This document shows positions 20,248 to 28,499 of a stretch of DNA of 64,000 bases, in pieces. The notes below the pieces were generated by a model. That model was not told where the DNA came from. It saw only the letters and a list, made by a program, of their open reading frames with translations, and did no database searches. Made by a program: the position numbers and the translations under genes. Each line of letters starts with the position of its first letter. The stretch's first letter is position 1. This stretch comes from DAOUKH01 sp965207995. Lineage in GTDB: Bacteria; Chloroflexota; Dehalococcoidia; SHYB01. Location of the stretch: NCBI GenBank assembly GCA_965207995.1, contig OZ242299.1:806001-870000 (forward strand). Reading direction: 5' to 3'.

Positions 20248-21207
20248 ATGCGCGTTATCACGCTACTCAACACACCGGGAGGGGCCGCCGCCCTCTCACT
20301 CCTGGCCATCATCAGCCTCGTCGTCCTGAAGGTGACCGTCGGGCTCATCATCGGCAGCATCAGCGTCCTCTCCGACGCGCTGGACAGCGCCATGGACCTG
20401 CTCGGCGCGCTGTTCGCATGGATGGCGGTGTCCTTCGCGGCGCGGCCCGCCGACCGGGACCACCCCTACGGCCACGGCAAAATCGAAAGCGTGAGCGGGA
20501 TCGTCGAGGCGGGCCTCATCATCGTCGCCGCCGCCTTCATCACCTTCGAGGCCATCCGGCGGCTCGGCGGCGACTACGAGGTCACCAACGTCGGACTCGG
20601 GATTGCCGCGACGGCCATTTCGCTCGCCGTCAACGTCGCCGTCGGCTTCCATCTGCGCCGGGTAGCACGAAGGACCCTATCGCCCGCCCTCGAAGCGGCG
20701 GCGCAGCACCGCATTTCCGACATCCTCACCTCGCTCGGCGTGCTGATCGGCCTGGTATTGCTCTGGCTCACACCGTGGGCCTTCCTCGACTCGGCGGCGG
20801 CGTTGGGCGTCGCCGCGGTCATCACCTGGACGGGCCGCAACCTCTTCCTACGCGCCTATCACGACCTGATCGACACCCGTCTCTCCAATGAAGAAGAAGA
20901 CGCGATACGGGGCGTGCTCGACGAACACGCCGGCGCGTTCATCTCGTACTCGGAGCTGCGGACGCGGCGCTCGGGCCGGTCGCGCCTCGTCGACCTCAAC
21001 GTCATGGTGCCGCGGGTGGAGAGCGTGGCGCGCGCCCACGACCTCGTCGACATGATCGAGGCCGGCATCCACGAAGCCCTGCCCGGCTCGATCGTCACCA
21101 TCCATATCGATCCCTGCGAGGGGCCGCGCGACCGGTGTGACGCGGAATGCCCGGCGGCGAGCCTCCCGCTCTGCCGTGCGGCGGCCACCTCAGCGAAGCG
21201 GCTCTAG
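20248..21207 (+). CDS. cation diffusion facilitator family metal exporter
   Basis: 319 residues with six predicted membrane helices. The metal site is D46xxxD50 in helix 2 and H154xxxD158 in helix 5, the DD-HD quartet of YiiP-type Zn/Fe exporters, and HPYGHGKIE (72-80) is conserved. The C-terminal cytoplasmic domain (from about 205) has the ferredoxin-like dimer fold and ends in an unusual tail with four cysteines (CEGPRDRC...CP...LC) that could bind metal. It likely exports divalent metal against protons. I chose ATG 20248, with GGTGGA 6 nt upstream, over an in-frame TTG at 20170. Its stop shares CTAG with the convergent aminotransferase gene. Confidence 0.9.
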   Translation: MRVITLLNTPGGAAALSLLAIISLVVLKVTVGLIIGSISVLSDALDSAMDLLGALFAWMAVSFAARPADRDHPYGHGKIESVSGIVEAGLIIVAAAFITFEAIRRLGGDYEVTNVGLGIAATAISLAVNVAVGFHLRRVARRTLSPALEAAAQHRISDILTSLGVLIGLVLLWLTPWAFLDSAAALGVAAVITWTGRNLFLRAYHDLIDTRLSNEEEDAIRGVLDEHAGAFISYSELRTRRSGRSRLVDLNVMVPRVESVARAHDLVDMIEAGIHEALPGSIVTIHIDPCEGPRDRCDAECPAASLPLCRAAATSAKRL

Positions 21208-22088
21208 CCCTTTCCGTTCAGGCCCAGTTCCTCGGCGACCAGCCGCCGGTAGTCCTGGGCAAGCGCACGGGTGACCTCGCCTGGCGACCCGTCGCCGATC
21301 GCCCGCCCGCCAAGCTCGGTGACCGGCATGATCTCAATCAGCGAATTCGTGACGAAGATCTCTTCGGCTTGTTCCGCGAGGCCGAGCGGCACCATGCCGT
21401 GGGCGACGGTCACGCGGGCCTCGGCCAACTCGACAACGGCGTTGCGGGTAATGCCGGGCAGGAGGCCAAAGACCGTGGCCGGTGTGAGCAGCACCCCACC
21501 CCTCACGACGAAGACGTTGGTCATGGCCCCCTCGGTCAGGCAGCCCCGTTCGTTGAGGATGAGGGCCTCGTCGGCTCCGATGTCGGACGCCTCGGCGCGG
21601 GCCACGAGATTCTGAAGGTAGCTCGTCGTCTTGTGCGCCGCGGTCACCGAGCGGCTGTGGCGCGTCCGCGACGCCACGACGGCGCGCCAGCCGCGCTCGA
21701 ACTCTCGGCTGCGGTCCTCGGCCGACGGCATGGCGCTCGCGGTCACCAGCACTGTGGGTTCGCCGGGGGCAGGGAGGGCGGGTCCGGAGGCCGACTCGCC
21801 ACCGGTGACGGTGAGCCGGATGCGCGCATCCGCCAAGCCATTGGCGGCGATCGTCTCATCAACGGCATGGGCGAGTTCGTCGAGGCGTCCCACGACCGGC
21901 AGCCCGAGCTCTTGGGCCGACTTCCCCAGCCGGTCCAAATGCTCGGACATGCGAAAGACGCGCCCCTCGTAGGCACGCATCGTCTCGAAGAGGCCGTAGC
22001 CGTAGAGCAGGCCTTGGTCGTAGACGGGTACCCGCGCCTCGTGCGCCGGAACCATCCGCCCGTTGAGATGGACGAGGGGCTCGGTCAT
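21204..22088 (-). CDS. class IV aminotransferase (branched-chain / D-amino acid / ADC lyase family)
   Basis: 294 residues. Fold-type IV PLP enzyme: the PLP lysine is K153 in HKTTSYLQN, with LLYGYGLFETMRAY near 28-40, LTEGAMTNVF (184-193) and LLPGITR (209-215). These features are shared by IlvE, D-amino-acid aminotransferase and 4-amino-4-deoxychorismate lyase, and I cannot separate them by eye. HKTTSYLQN is also seen in PabC-like proteins. It lies 41 bp behind the thioesterase gene on the same strand. Confidence 0.85.
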   Translation of the reverse strand: MTEPLVHLNGRMVPAHEARVPVYDQGLLYGYGLFETMRAYEGRVFRMSEHLDRLGKSAQELGLPVVGRLDELAHAVDETIAANGLADARIRLTVTGGESASGPALPAPGEPTVLVTASAMPSAEDRSREFERGWRAVVASRTRHSRSVTAAHKTTSYLQNLVARAEASDIGADEALILNERGCLTEGAMTNVFVVRGGVLLTPATVFGLLPGITRNAVVELAEARVTVAHGMVPLGLAEQAEEIFVTNSLIEIMPVTELGGRAIGDGSPGEVTRALAQDYRRLVAEELGLNGKG

Positions 22089-22129
22089 TGCCCCTCGATT
22101 CTAGCCGTTTTCGCCGTGCGGGGGGCGCG

Positions 22130-22504
22130 TCACCGCTGCTTGAACTTCGACGGATCGATCACGGCTCGCTCATGACTGCCCGAGCCGATCCTCACATCTC
22201 CCGACCAAGCCTCGACGTCGAAGATGAGCCGCCGCCCCTCCGTCCTGTTGAACGAAGCCTTCACCCGCACGGGCCCGCCGACGGCGTGGGGCGCGAGGTG
22301 GCGCACGTCGACGCGCGCGCCGACGGATGTCAGGCCCTCCTCCAGGTGCTCCTGCATCAGGCGCAGGGCGACCCCCTCCATGAGCCCGATCATCGCCGGC
22401 GTGGATAGCATCTCAACAGGTCCGGCGTGGGTCACCCCCATGCCGGGCTTCGTTGGCAGCTCCTCCTCGCGGGCGGCCCCGGGCGGCAACAGGTCGTCGG
22501 GCAT
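22130..22504 (-). CDS. FlK-like hot-dog thioesterase
   Basis: 124 residues. It resembles fluoroacetyl-CoA thioesterase FlK and its relatives. The catalytic set Thr35 (in STPAMIGLME), Glu43 and His69 (in VDVRHLAPH) has the same spacing as Thr42, Glu50 and His76 of FlK. Start ATG 22504 was chosen because GGAG lies 6 nt upstream; a longer frame to 22597 has no such site and a non-conserved extension. It probably hydrolyses small acyl-CoAs. A fluoroacetate role is not implied; most homologues are of unknown substrate. Confidence 0.82.
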   Translation of the reverse strand: MPDDLLPPGAAREEELPTKPGMGVTHAGPVEMLSTPAMIGLMEGVALRLMQEHLEEGLTSVGARVDVRHLAPHAVGGPVRVKASFNRTEGRRLIFDVEAWSGDVRIGSGSHERAVIDPSKFKQR

Positions 22505-22616
22505 GTCGGCTCCTTCACTGTCGTAGATAGACCGGTCTTCGGATGGCGGGGCGCCTGAAGCTAGCACGCGGCCAAGCGCAGGGTCAAGCCGACACACCCC
22601 AGGCCGCGAAGAGCCA

Positions 22617-23456
22617 CTAGAGGCCGTACTTGGTCAGGCGGGCGATGGCGCCGCGCGCGGCGTCGTACTGCTCCGTGCTCACCGGCACGTAGTCCACGTC
22701 GGCGACCAACGCCGGCGCGTTCTCGATGTAGAACCGGACGAACTCACGGACGTGCGCCTTCTCCACCAGCGAGTCCACCCGCACGTAGATGAACAGCGGC
22801 CTCGTGAGCGAATAGTCGCCCGAGAGGATCGTCTCCTCGTTGGGAACGACGCCGTCCACGCCGAGCACCTTCAGCTTGTCCGCGTTCTCCGCGTAGTAGG
22901 CGTACCCGAAGTAGCCCTTCGCGCCCTTCTCGCCTGAGATGCCCTGGACCAGTACGTTGTCGTCCGAGGACGCGGTGTAGTCCGAGCGGGAGGCCCCCTC
23001 CTCGCCGACCACCTCGTCGGTGAAGAAGTCGAACGTGCCCGAGTCCACGTCGGGGGCAAAGATGGTCAGCTCCTCGTCTGGAAACGAGGCGCGCACCTGG
23101 TTCCAGTTGTTCACCGTCGAGCCCGGCTCGTAGATCATCTTCAGCTCTTCGATGGTGAGATCGTCCACGAAGTCGTTGTCCGGGTTTACCACGACGGAAA
23201 GGCCGTCCCAGCCGACCAGCATCTCGACGAACTCGATGCCGTTCGCGGCGCAGAGTTCAAGCTCGGAGCTCTTGATCGGCCGCGACGCGTTCGAAATGTC
23301 CGTCTCCCCGGCGCAGAAGCGCTTGAAGCCCCCGCCCGTGCCCGATACGCCGACCTGCACCCGAACGCGCCCGTTCACCGAGCGGAACTCCTCGGCCACC
23401 GCCTCGGAGATCGGGAAGACCGTGCTCGACCCATCGATGCCCACGTCGCCAGAGAG
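22617..23456 (-). repeat. pstS internal repeat, second copy
   Basis: Direct repeat with an 849-bp period (283 codons) relative to 23457-24305. The two copies differ by scattered synonymous and about 17 amino-acid changes. Confidence 0.85.
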
Positions 23457-24491
23457 GCCGCTCTCGATGGCGGGCACGCCAAGGACGCGGGCGATGGCGC
23501 CGCGGGCGGCGTCGTATTGCTCCGTGCTCACCGGGACGTAGTCCACATCGGCGACAAGCTCAGGCGCGTTCGCGATGTAGAACTTCACGAACTCCGCCAC
23601 GTGCTGCTTGTCCCGCAAGGAGTCCTCTCGCACGTAGAGGAAGAGTGGCCTCGTGAGCGGGTAATCGCCCGAGAGGATCGTCTCTTCGTTGGGAACGACG
23701 CCGTCCACGCCCAGCACCTTCAGCTTGTCCGCGTTCTCCGCGTAGTAGGCGTAACCGAAGTAGCCCTTCGCGCCCTTCTCGCCGGAGATGCCCTGGACCA
23801 GCACGTTGTCGTCCGACGACGCGGTGTAGTCCGAGCGGGAGGCCCCCTCCTCGCCGACCACCTCATCGGTGAAGAAGTCGAACGTGCCCGAGTCCACGTC
23901 GGGGGCGAAGATCGTCAGCTCTTCGTCGGGGAACGAGGCGCGCACCTGGTTCCAGTTGTTTACCGTCGAGCCGGGCTCGTATATCGCCTTCAGCTCTTCG
24001 ATGGTCAGCTCGTCCACGAAGTCGTTATCCGGGTTCACCACGACCGAAAGGCCGTCCCAGCCAACCAGCATCTCGACGAACCCGATGCCGTTGGCGGCGC
24101 AGATCTCAAGCTCGGAGCTCTTGATAGCCCGCGACGCATTGGAGATATCCGTCTCGCCCGCGCAGAAACGCTTGAATCCGCCGCCCGTGCCAGACACCCC
24201 CACCTGCACGCGGACCTTCCCGGCCACCGAGCGGAACTCCTCGGCCACCGCCTCGGAGATGGGGAAGACTGTGCTCGACCCGTCGATGCCCACGTCGCCC
24301 GAGAGGCTGCTCAGATCTTCCTCGGGCTCCAAGGCCCCGGTTGTGGACGACGTCCCCTGCGGGTTGGGTGTTGCTGAAGGGTCGTCGCTGCCGCAGGCGG
24401 CGACCACCAGAGCAACCACGGCCAACAGCGCTGCGAGCATCGCCGCCTTCCTACGCAAGAGCGTAAGAGCCGGGGATCTGCGTTCCTTCAT
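22617..24491 (-). CDS. pstS: phosphate ABC transporter substrate-binding lipoprotein with two tandem PstS domains
   Basis: 624 residues. Lipoprotein signal with the modified Cys at 33 (LVVAAC), a short linker, then two PstS-type phosphate-binding domains in series (about 63-345 and 346-624). Each contains IDGSSTVFPISEA, SGTGGGFKRFC, SNASR.IKSSE and the DSGTFDFF loop. By eye the domains are about 94% identical, with a central 120-residue block unchanged. An ordinary PstS has one domain. The start was moved to ATG 24491 (AAAGGGGT upstream) because an in-frame ATG 24539 would leave almost no room for a promoter behind the Pho-box repeats at 24554-24603. No pstC, pstA or pstB is in the window. 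The thioesterase gene follows on the same strand. Confidence 0.92.
   Translation of the reverse strand: MKERRSPALTLLRRKAAMLAALLAVVALVVAACGSDDPSATPNPQGTSSTTGALEPEEDLSSLSGDVGIDGSSTVFPISEAVAEEFRSVAGKVRVQVGVSGTGGGFKRFCAGETDISNASRAIKSSELEICAANGIGFVEMLVGWDGLSVVVNPDNDFVDELTIEELKAIYEPGSTVNNWNQVRASFPDEELTIFAPDVDSGTFDFFTDEVVGEEGASRSDYTASSDDNVLVQGISGEKGAKGYFGYAYYAENADKLKVLGVDGVVPNEETILSGDYPLTRPLFLYVREDSLRDKQHVAEFVKFYIANAPELVADVDYVPVSTEQYDAARGAIARVLGVPAIESGLSGDVGIDGSSTVFPISEAVAEEFRSVNGRVRVQVGVSGTGGGFKRFCAGETDISNASRPIKSSELELCAANGIEFVEMLVGWDGLSVVVNPDNDFVDDLTIEELKMIYEPGSTVNNWNQVRASFPDEELTIFAPDVDSGTFDFFTDEVVGEEGASRSDYTASSDDNVLVQGISGEKGAKGYFGYAYYAENADKLKVLGVDGVVPNEETILSGDYSLTRPLFIYVRVDSLVEKAHVREFVRFYIENAPALVADVDYVPVSTEQYDAARGAIARLTKYGL
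23457..24305 (-). repeat. pstS internal repeat, first copy
   Basis: First PstS-domain unit. It is in frame with the second unit and is joined to it by a short linker (VLGVPAIESG). Confidence 0.85.
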
Positions 24492-24553
24492 TCCGTACCC
24501 CTTTGGCGCTTCGCGCCACCTTCGCATTGACCAAGCCATGGTTGGCCCGCCGC

Positions 24554-24603
24554 GTTAAGCCCCAACTAACGGAGGGTTAACGGGGGATTAACTCTCTGTT
24601 AAC
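24554..24603 (-). promoter_or_regulatory. Pho-box-like array of five direct repeats
   Basis: Five hexamers GTTAAG, ACTAAC, GTTAAC, ATTAAC and GTTAAC (+ strand reading) start at 24554, 24565, 24576, 24587 and 24598: an exact 11-bp period. PhoB/PhoP binding sites are direct repeats with this period, and those of Bacillus use TTAACA-like units. The array sits just upstream of pstS, where a phosphate-starvation activator would bind in place of a -35 element. Confidence 0.75.
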
Positions 24604-24621
24604 GCGTGCGACAGGCTGTCC

Positions 24622-24651
24622 TTGACACTGCGAGAAGCGCACTCCTAGCAT
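24622..24651 (+). promoter_or_regulatory. ruvB promoter
   Basis: TTGACA (24622-24627), an 18-nt spacer and TAGCAT (24646-24651). It would start a transcript about 55 nt before ruvB. It lies 18 bp from the Pho-box array on its other side. Confidence 0.65.
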
Positions 24652-24714
24652 GGCTCAAGGACGTTGCCGTTCGGCAGACCGCCCGCCCTCCGGCTCCCCG
24701 AACGGCCCAGACGC

Positions 24715-25752
24715 ATGCAAGAGCGCATCGTTTCACCCAAACGCCGGCCCGAGGACACCACCGCCGAGGCGGGCCTGCGCCCCCGCTCCCTCGAGGAGTA
24801 CATCGGGCAGGAGGAGGTCAAGGACAACCTCCGCATCGGCGTGCTCGCCGCGAAGAAGCGCGAGGAGGCCCTCGACCACGTCCTTCTCTACGGGCCGCCC
24901 GGACTCGGCAAGACCACGCTCGCCAACATCATCGCGGCCGAGATGGGCGTGAACATCCGCATCACCTCCGGCCCCGCCGTCGAGCGCCCCGGCGACATGG
25001 CGGCCATCCTCACCAACCTCAAGAAGCACGACGTGCTCTTCATCGACGAGATTCACCGCCTCAGCCGCGGCGTGGAGGAAATCCTCTACCCCGCCCTCGA
25101 GGACTTCGCCCTCGACATCGTGATCGGCAAGGGCCCGACCGCGCGCAGCATCCGGCTCAAGATCCCGCCCTTCACCCTCGTCGGCGCCACCACCCGCTAC
25201 GCCATGATGAGCGCGCCGCTGCGCGACCGCTTCGGCGCGGTCTACCGCCTCGACTTCTACTCGCCCGAGGCCATCGAGCAGATCGTGTCGCGGTCGGCCA
25301 CTATTTTTGAGCTCACCGCCGACGACGCCGCCGTCACCGAGATCGCCGCCCGTTCCCGCGGCACGCCCCGCGTCGCCAACCGCCTCCTCAAGCGCGTCCG
25401 CGACTACGCGGAGGTGATGGGCGACGGGACCCTCAACGCCGCCATCAGCCGCGAGGCCCTCGACCGCATGCAGGTCGACCGCCGCGGCCTCGATAAGATG
25501 GACCACCGCGTCCTCGGCGCCGTCATCGACCGCTTCGAGGGCGGCCCCGTCGGCATCGAGACCCTCGCAACCTCACTCAGCGAGGAGCCGGACACGATCA
25601 TGGACGTCTACGAGCCCTATCTCATCCAGCTCGGCTTCATCCAACGCACCCCCAGAGGGCGCATCGCCACCCGCCTCGCCTACGAATATCTCGAACGCCC
25701 CTACCCAGAGTCGGCCAACCCCTCCAACCAGCCCACCCTCTTCGAAGAGTAG
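24715..25752 (+). CDS. ruvB: Holliday junction branch migration helicase RuvB
   Basis: 345 residues, the usual length. It is the AAA+ motor that, with RuvA, moves Holliday junctions during recombination repair. Visible: LRPRSLEEYIGQ (21-32), Walker A GPPGLGKT (60-67), Walker B FIDEIHRLSRGVEE, the sensor segment GATTRYAMMSAPLRDRFG, and a winged-helix C-terminus with EPYLIQLGFIQRTPRGR. The start was set at ATG 24715 because the family begins shortly before RP..; an upstream TTG at 24664 adds a non-conserved, Arg/Pro-rich extension. No ruvA or ruvC is adjacent. The gene ends before a 470-bp stretch of palindromic repeats. Confidence 0.95.
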   Translation: MQERIVSPKRRPEDTTAEAGLRPRSLEEYIGQEEVKDNLRIGVLAAKKREEALDHVLLYGPPGLGKTTLANIIAAEMGVNIRITSGPAVERPGDMAAILTNLKKHDVLFIDEIHRLSRGVEEILYPALEDFALDIVIGKGPTARSIRLKIPPFTLVGATTRYAMMSAPLRDRFGAVYRLDFYSPEAIEQIVSRSATIFELTADDAAVTEIAARSRGTPRVANRLLKRVRDYAEVMGDGTLNAAISREALDRMQVDRRGLDKMDHRVLGAVIDRFEGGPVGIETLATSLSEEPDTIMDVYEPYLIQLGFIQRTPRGRIATRLAYEYLERPYPESANPSNQPTLFEE

Positions 25753-26220
25753 CCCCCTCTGGGCTCGCACCTTAAACCTCTCTCCCTCTGGGAGAGACTG
25801 AGAGAGGGCGGGGGCGGTGCGCGGAGGTCCCCTCCGGACCTCTTCTCCCCACGGGAGAAGATTGAGATGAGGGGCCCCTGACCACCACCAACGGCCACCC
25901 ACACCCGTCACCCCCATCCCCTCCGGCCCCTCACGCGGTGCACCTTAACCTCTCCTCTGGGAGAGACTGAGAGAGGGCAGGCGCGGTGCGCGGAGGTCCC
26001 CTCCGGGCCTCTTCTCCCCCCGGGAGAAGATTGAGATGAGGGCCCCCCTGACCACCACCGACGGCCATCGATACCCGCCATTCTCATGCGCCAACCATAG
26101 GGGCGACCCTTGTGGTCGCCCATCCCCTCATCTGGCGCACCTCAAACCTCTCCCCCTCTGGGGGAGATTGAGAGAGGGCGCGCGCCTAAAGGCGCGCGAG
26201 CGCCCGGAGGGCGCTGCCTC
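25753..26220. repeat. intergenic block of composite palindromic repeats (families A', B and C)
   Basis: The 468-bp gap between ruvB and the LLM gene is almost wholly repeat. Two related units of about 170 bp (about 25765-25875 and 25940-26043) each hold a CTCTGGGAGAGACTGAGAGAGGG hairpin, then CTTCTCC..GGGAGAAGATTGAGATGAGGG. A third, shorter unit at 26147-26215 ends in GGGCGCGCGCC..GGCGCGCGAGCGCCC. A family C palindrome (GGGCGACCcttgtGGTCGCCC) lies at 26101-26121. No gene seen. Confidence 0.7.
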
Positions 26221-27261
26221 CTACGCCCCCGGCGCCAGCGCCTCGATAGCGTCCTCCACGGATGCGCCGGCCTCGCCCGTGCGGATGGGTGCGATGATGG
26301 GCAGGTCGAGCCCGATGGCGCGGAGATCGTCGATGCCGGCGCGGCACTCGTCGGCGGTCCCCACAATAACCATGGCGCGGATCAGCCGGTCGGTGACGGC
26401 GCGGGCGGCCCCCTGCTCGTCGCCGCGGTCGAGGGCGGCGGTGATGGCGTGCGTCTCCTCCTCGAAGCCCAGCTTCGCGAAATAGCTAGCGTAGAACGGC
26501 AGCCGCATGCGGCCCGCGAGGATCTGCCGGAGCACGCGCGTGGCCCGCTCGTAGTCGTCGGTGACCGCGACCCGCACGTAGCACGCCACGTCGCACGCCC
26601 CCGGCTCGCGGCCCGCTGCCGCCTCGCCCTCGCGCACCAGACCCACGGCGTCCTCGACGTACCCCTTGGGAGAGAAGTTGAGCAGGACGCCGTCGGCGAT
26701 CTCGCCGGCCAGCCGCACCATCTTCGGCTTGAGCGCGGCGAGGTAGACCGGCAGCGGTTGCTGCACGGGCCGCACGTCGATCTGGGCGCCGCTGGTGCTA
26801 AAGACCTTGCCTTCGTAGGTGACGCGTTCCCCGGCAAGCAGCCGCCGCACGATCTCGATGGTCTCCCGCCCCCGTGTGATCGGACGGTTGAAGGGAACGC
26901 CGTGACCGCCCTCCGTCATCGGCTCGTGGCCCACGCCGAGGCCGAGGACGAACCGCCCGCCGGTCAACTCGTCGATGGTCGCGGCGGACATGGCCGTCAT
27001 CGTCGGCGTGCGCGTGTAGGTGGAGAGGATGCCAGTAGCGAGGCGGACCCGCTCGGTGTGGAGTCCGAGGGCGGTGAGGAAGGTCACCGCGTCGCGCCCG
27101 AAGCCTTCGGGCAGCCAGACCGAGTCGTAGCCTAGCCGGTCGGCGAGCGCGACGACCTCCCGGACCTCGTCGAACCCGTACCGGCGCAGCCTGTCGGCCG
27201 TGCCCGGGTCTCGCAGGGCAAAGGCGGCGTCGGCTTCGACGCGGAGCCCGATGCGGCTCAT
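26221..27261 (-). CDS. LLM-class flavin-dependent oxidoreductase (F420 or FMN type)
   Basis: 346 residues of the luciferase-like monooxygenase fold (TIM barrel). The N-terminal barrel has DSVWLPEGFGRDAVTFLTAL and TERVRLATGI, followed by ELTGGRFVLGLGVGHEPM, the usual cofactor-side segment, and FSTSGAQIDVRPVQQPLPVYLAALKPKMVRLAGEIADGVLLNF near the middle. Members reduce or oxygenate substrates with F420H2 or FMNH2; the cofactor is not decidable here. The ATGA overlap with the preceding LLM gene shows that the pair is translated together. Confidence 0.85.
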   Translation of the reverse strand: MSRIGLRVEADAAFALRDPGTADRLRRYGFDEVREVVALADRLGYDSVWLPEGFGRDAVTFLTALGLHTERVRLATGILSTYTRTPTMTAMSAATIDELTGGRFVLGLGVGHEPMTEGGHGVPFNRPITRGRETIEIVRRLLAGERVTYEGKVFSTSGAQIDVRPVQQPLPVYLAALKPKMVRLAGEIADGVLLNFSPKGYVEDAVGLVREGEAAAGREPGACDVACYVRVAVTDDYERATRVLRQILAGRMRLPFYASYFAKLGFEEETHAITAALDRGDEQGAARAVTDRLIRAMVIVGTADECRAGIDDLRAIGLDLPIIAPIRTGEAGASVEDAIEALAPGA

Positions 27262-28199
27262 GACGCGTTCACCACGTCGATCACCTGCTCCTTGAAGCGG
27301 GCGGCGTTGTCGGCGTACTCAGCGCACGACTCCGCGGGCATCATGCAAGTGAAAACGCTGAAGCCCATCTCCCGGAGGGCCATGATCCGCTCGATGACGG
27401 GGCCGTGGTCGAAGTCGGGCGGGTAGGTGGAGTCGAGCCCGCCGATGCCGCCGGTGCACAGCGTCAGCGGCGCGGTGCGCCCCACGCGCTCGGCGTGCTC
27501 GCGGGCAAGGTCGAGCCGCTCGCGGAAATCGTCGAGCGTGGCCAGCGGCGGCGTCAGCGTGCGGGGGAGTGTGCCCGAGACCGGAATCCAGCCGTCGCAC
27601 CGCTCGATGGCGCGGCGCATCGCCTTCCGGCTGTTGCCGCCGACCCAGATCGGCGGGTGGGGCTTCTGCACCGGCGTCGGCTTCATCACGCAATTGCGGG
27701 CGGTGAAGTGGCGGCCGTCGAAGTCGAAGATCTCGCCCGTCCACGCCGCCTTCATCGCGTCGATGGCCTCGTCGGAGAGCTCGTTGAGCTCCGCCCGGTC
27801 AACCCCCAGCGCGTCGAACTCCGGCTTCAGGAAGCCGGCGCCGACGCCGATGATCAGCCGACCGTTGGAGATGGCGTCGACGGTCACCGCCGACTTCGCG
27901 GTGATGAACGGGTTCTGGTACGGCAGGATGAGGACGTGCGTCTGGACCCGGAGGCGGGTGGTCGCCGCGGCGGCCACGGCGAGCGCGGCCCACGGGTCGA
28001 GGGGGTGGATGCCCAAGTTCGCCGTCCAGTTCGCCTCCGGTATCCAGTGATGCGTCAGCTCGACGGCATCGAAGCCGTTCCTCTCGGCGGCGCGCGCCAT
28101 CGACGAGATTCCCTCGGCGCTGGTGAACTCAGGGCCAAGGTCCCACCGGTGGGTGAGGAGCCGCAGGTGGAACCTGGCGGGGCCGGCGGTGTCGAACAT
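27258..28199 (-). CDS. LLM-class flavin-dependent oxidoreductase, second copy
   Basis: 313 residues, same superfamily as the downstream gene but clearly different in sequence. It shows FDAVELTHHWIPE, TTRLRVQTHVLILPYQNP, DAISNGRLIIGVGAGFLKPEFDALG and QKPHPPIWVGGNSRKAMRRAIERCDGW, all typical of F420-dependent LLM proteins (TIGR03619-like). First gene of the two-gene operon. A strong AAGGAGGG ribosome-binding site lies 6 nt before the start. TACAAT (28245-28240) is a fitting -10 next to a palindromic element. Confidence 0.86.
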   Translation of the reverse strand: MFDTAGPARFHLRLLTHRWDLGPEFTSAEGISSMARAAERNGFDAVELTHHWIPEANWTANLGIHPLDPWAALAVAAAATTRLRVQTHVLILPYQNPFITAKSAVTVDAISNGRLIIGVGAGFLKPEFDALGVDRAELNELSDEAIDAMKAAWTGEIFDFDGRHFTARNCVMKPTPVQKPHPPIWVGGNSRKAMRRAIERCDGWIPVSGTLPRTLTPPLATLDDFRERLDLAREHAERVGRTAPLTLCTGGIGGLDSTYPPDFDHGPVIERIMALREMGFSVFTCMMPAESCAEYADNAARFKEQVIDVVNAS

Positions 28200-28239
28200 G
28201 CGCTGCCCTCCTTACTTTGCGGGGTCGCGGAGCGCTTGC

Positions 28240-28245
28240 ATTGTA
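28240..28245 (-). promoter_or_regulatory. -10 element TACAAT for the LLM operon
   Basis: TACAAT on the minus strand, about 40 nt before the start codon. The family A element at 28246 abuts it directly and takes the place where the spacer and -35 would be. Confidence 0.45.
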
Positions 28246-28277
28246 CCTCCCTCCCTCCGGGAGGGACTGAGGGCGGG
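28246..28277 (+). repeat. palindromic element family A, copy 2
   Basis: CCTCCCTCCCTCCGGGAGGG followed by ACTGAGGGCGGG: the same element as at 20106, here upstream of a gene instead of behind one. Confidence 0.75.
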
Positions 28278-28299
28278 AACGTCCCCGCGGGGCGGTCTT

Positions 28300-28470
28300 C
28301 CCCCTCTCTCGCTGGGAGAGGGTTGGGGTGAGGGCGGGGAGCCGGGAGGGGTGCGCCAACGTCAACGCTGCCTGCGACCCCATGTTGCTAACGTCTCCCC
28401 TGGGGGAATTGAGAGAGGGCGCGCGCCGTCAGGCGCGCGGGCGCCCGCAGGGCGTCCCCCCTCGCCGACC
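28300..28470. repeat. intergenic palindromic repeats between LLM operon and acyl-CoA synthetase gene
   Basis: The 300-bp gap holds, besides the family A copy, a unit CTCTCGCTGGGAGAGGG followed by TTGGGGTGAGGGCGGGG (28300-28339). A family B unit at about 28393-28460 has CTCCCCTGGGGGAATTGAGAGAGGG joined to GCGCGCC..GGCGCGC and GCGCCCGCAGGGCG palindromes. Confidence 0.65.
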
Positions 28471-28499
28471 GCGGATGCGCTAAGGTCTATCATGGAAGT

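Noticed and set aside
22505..22597. Longer start of the FlK-like thioesterase
   Set aside because: No ribosome-binding site and no conserved sequence; GGAG precedes ATG 22504.
22617..24305. Tandem pstS halves as a pure assembly duplication
   Set aside because: The two halves carry scattered synonymous and amino-acid differences, which a copied contig segment would not.
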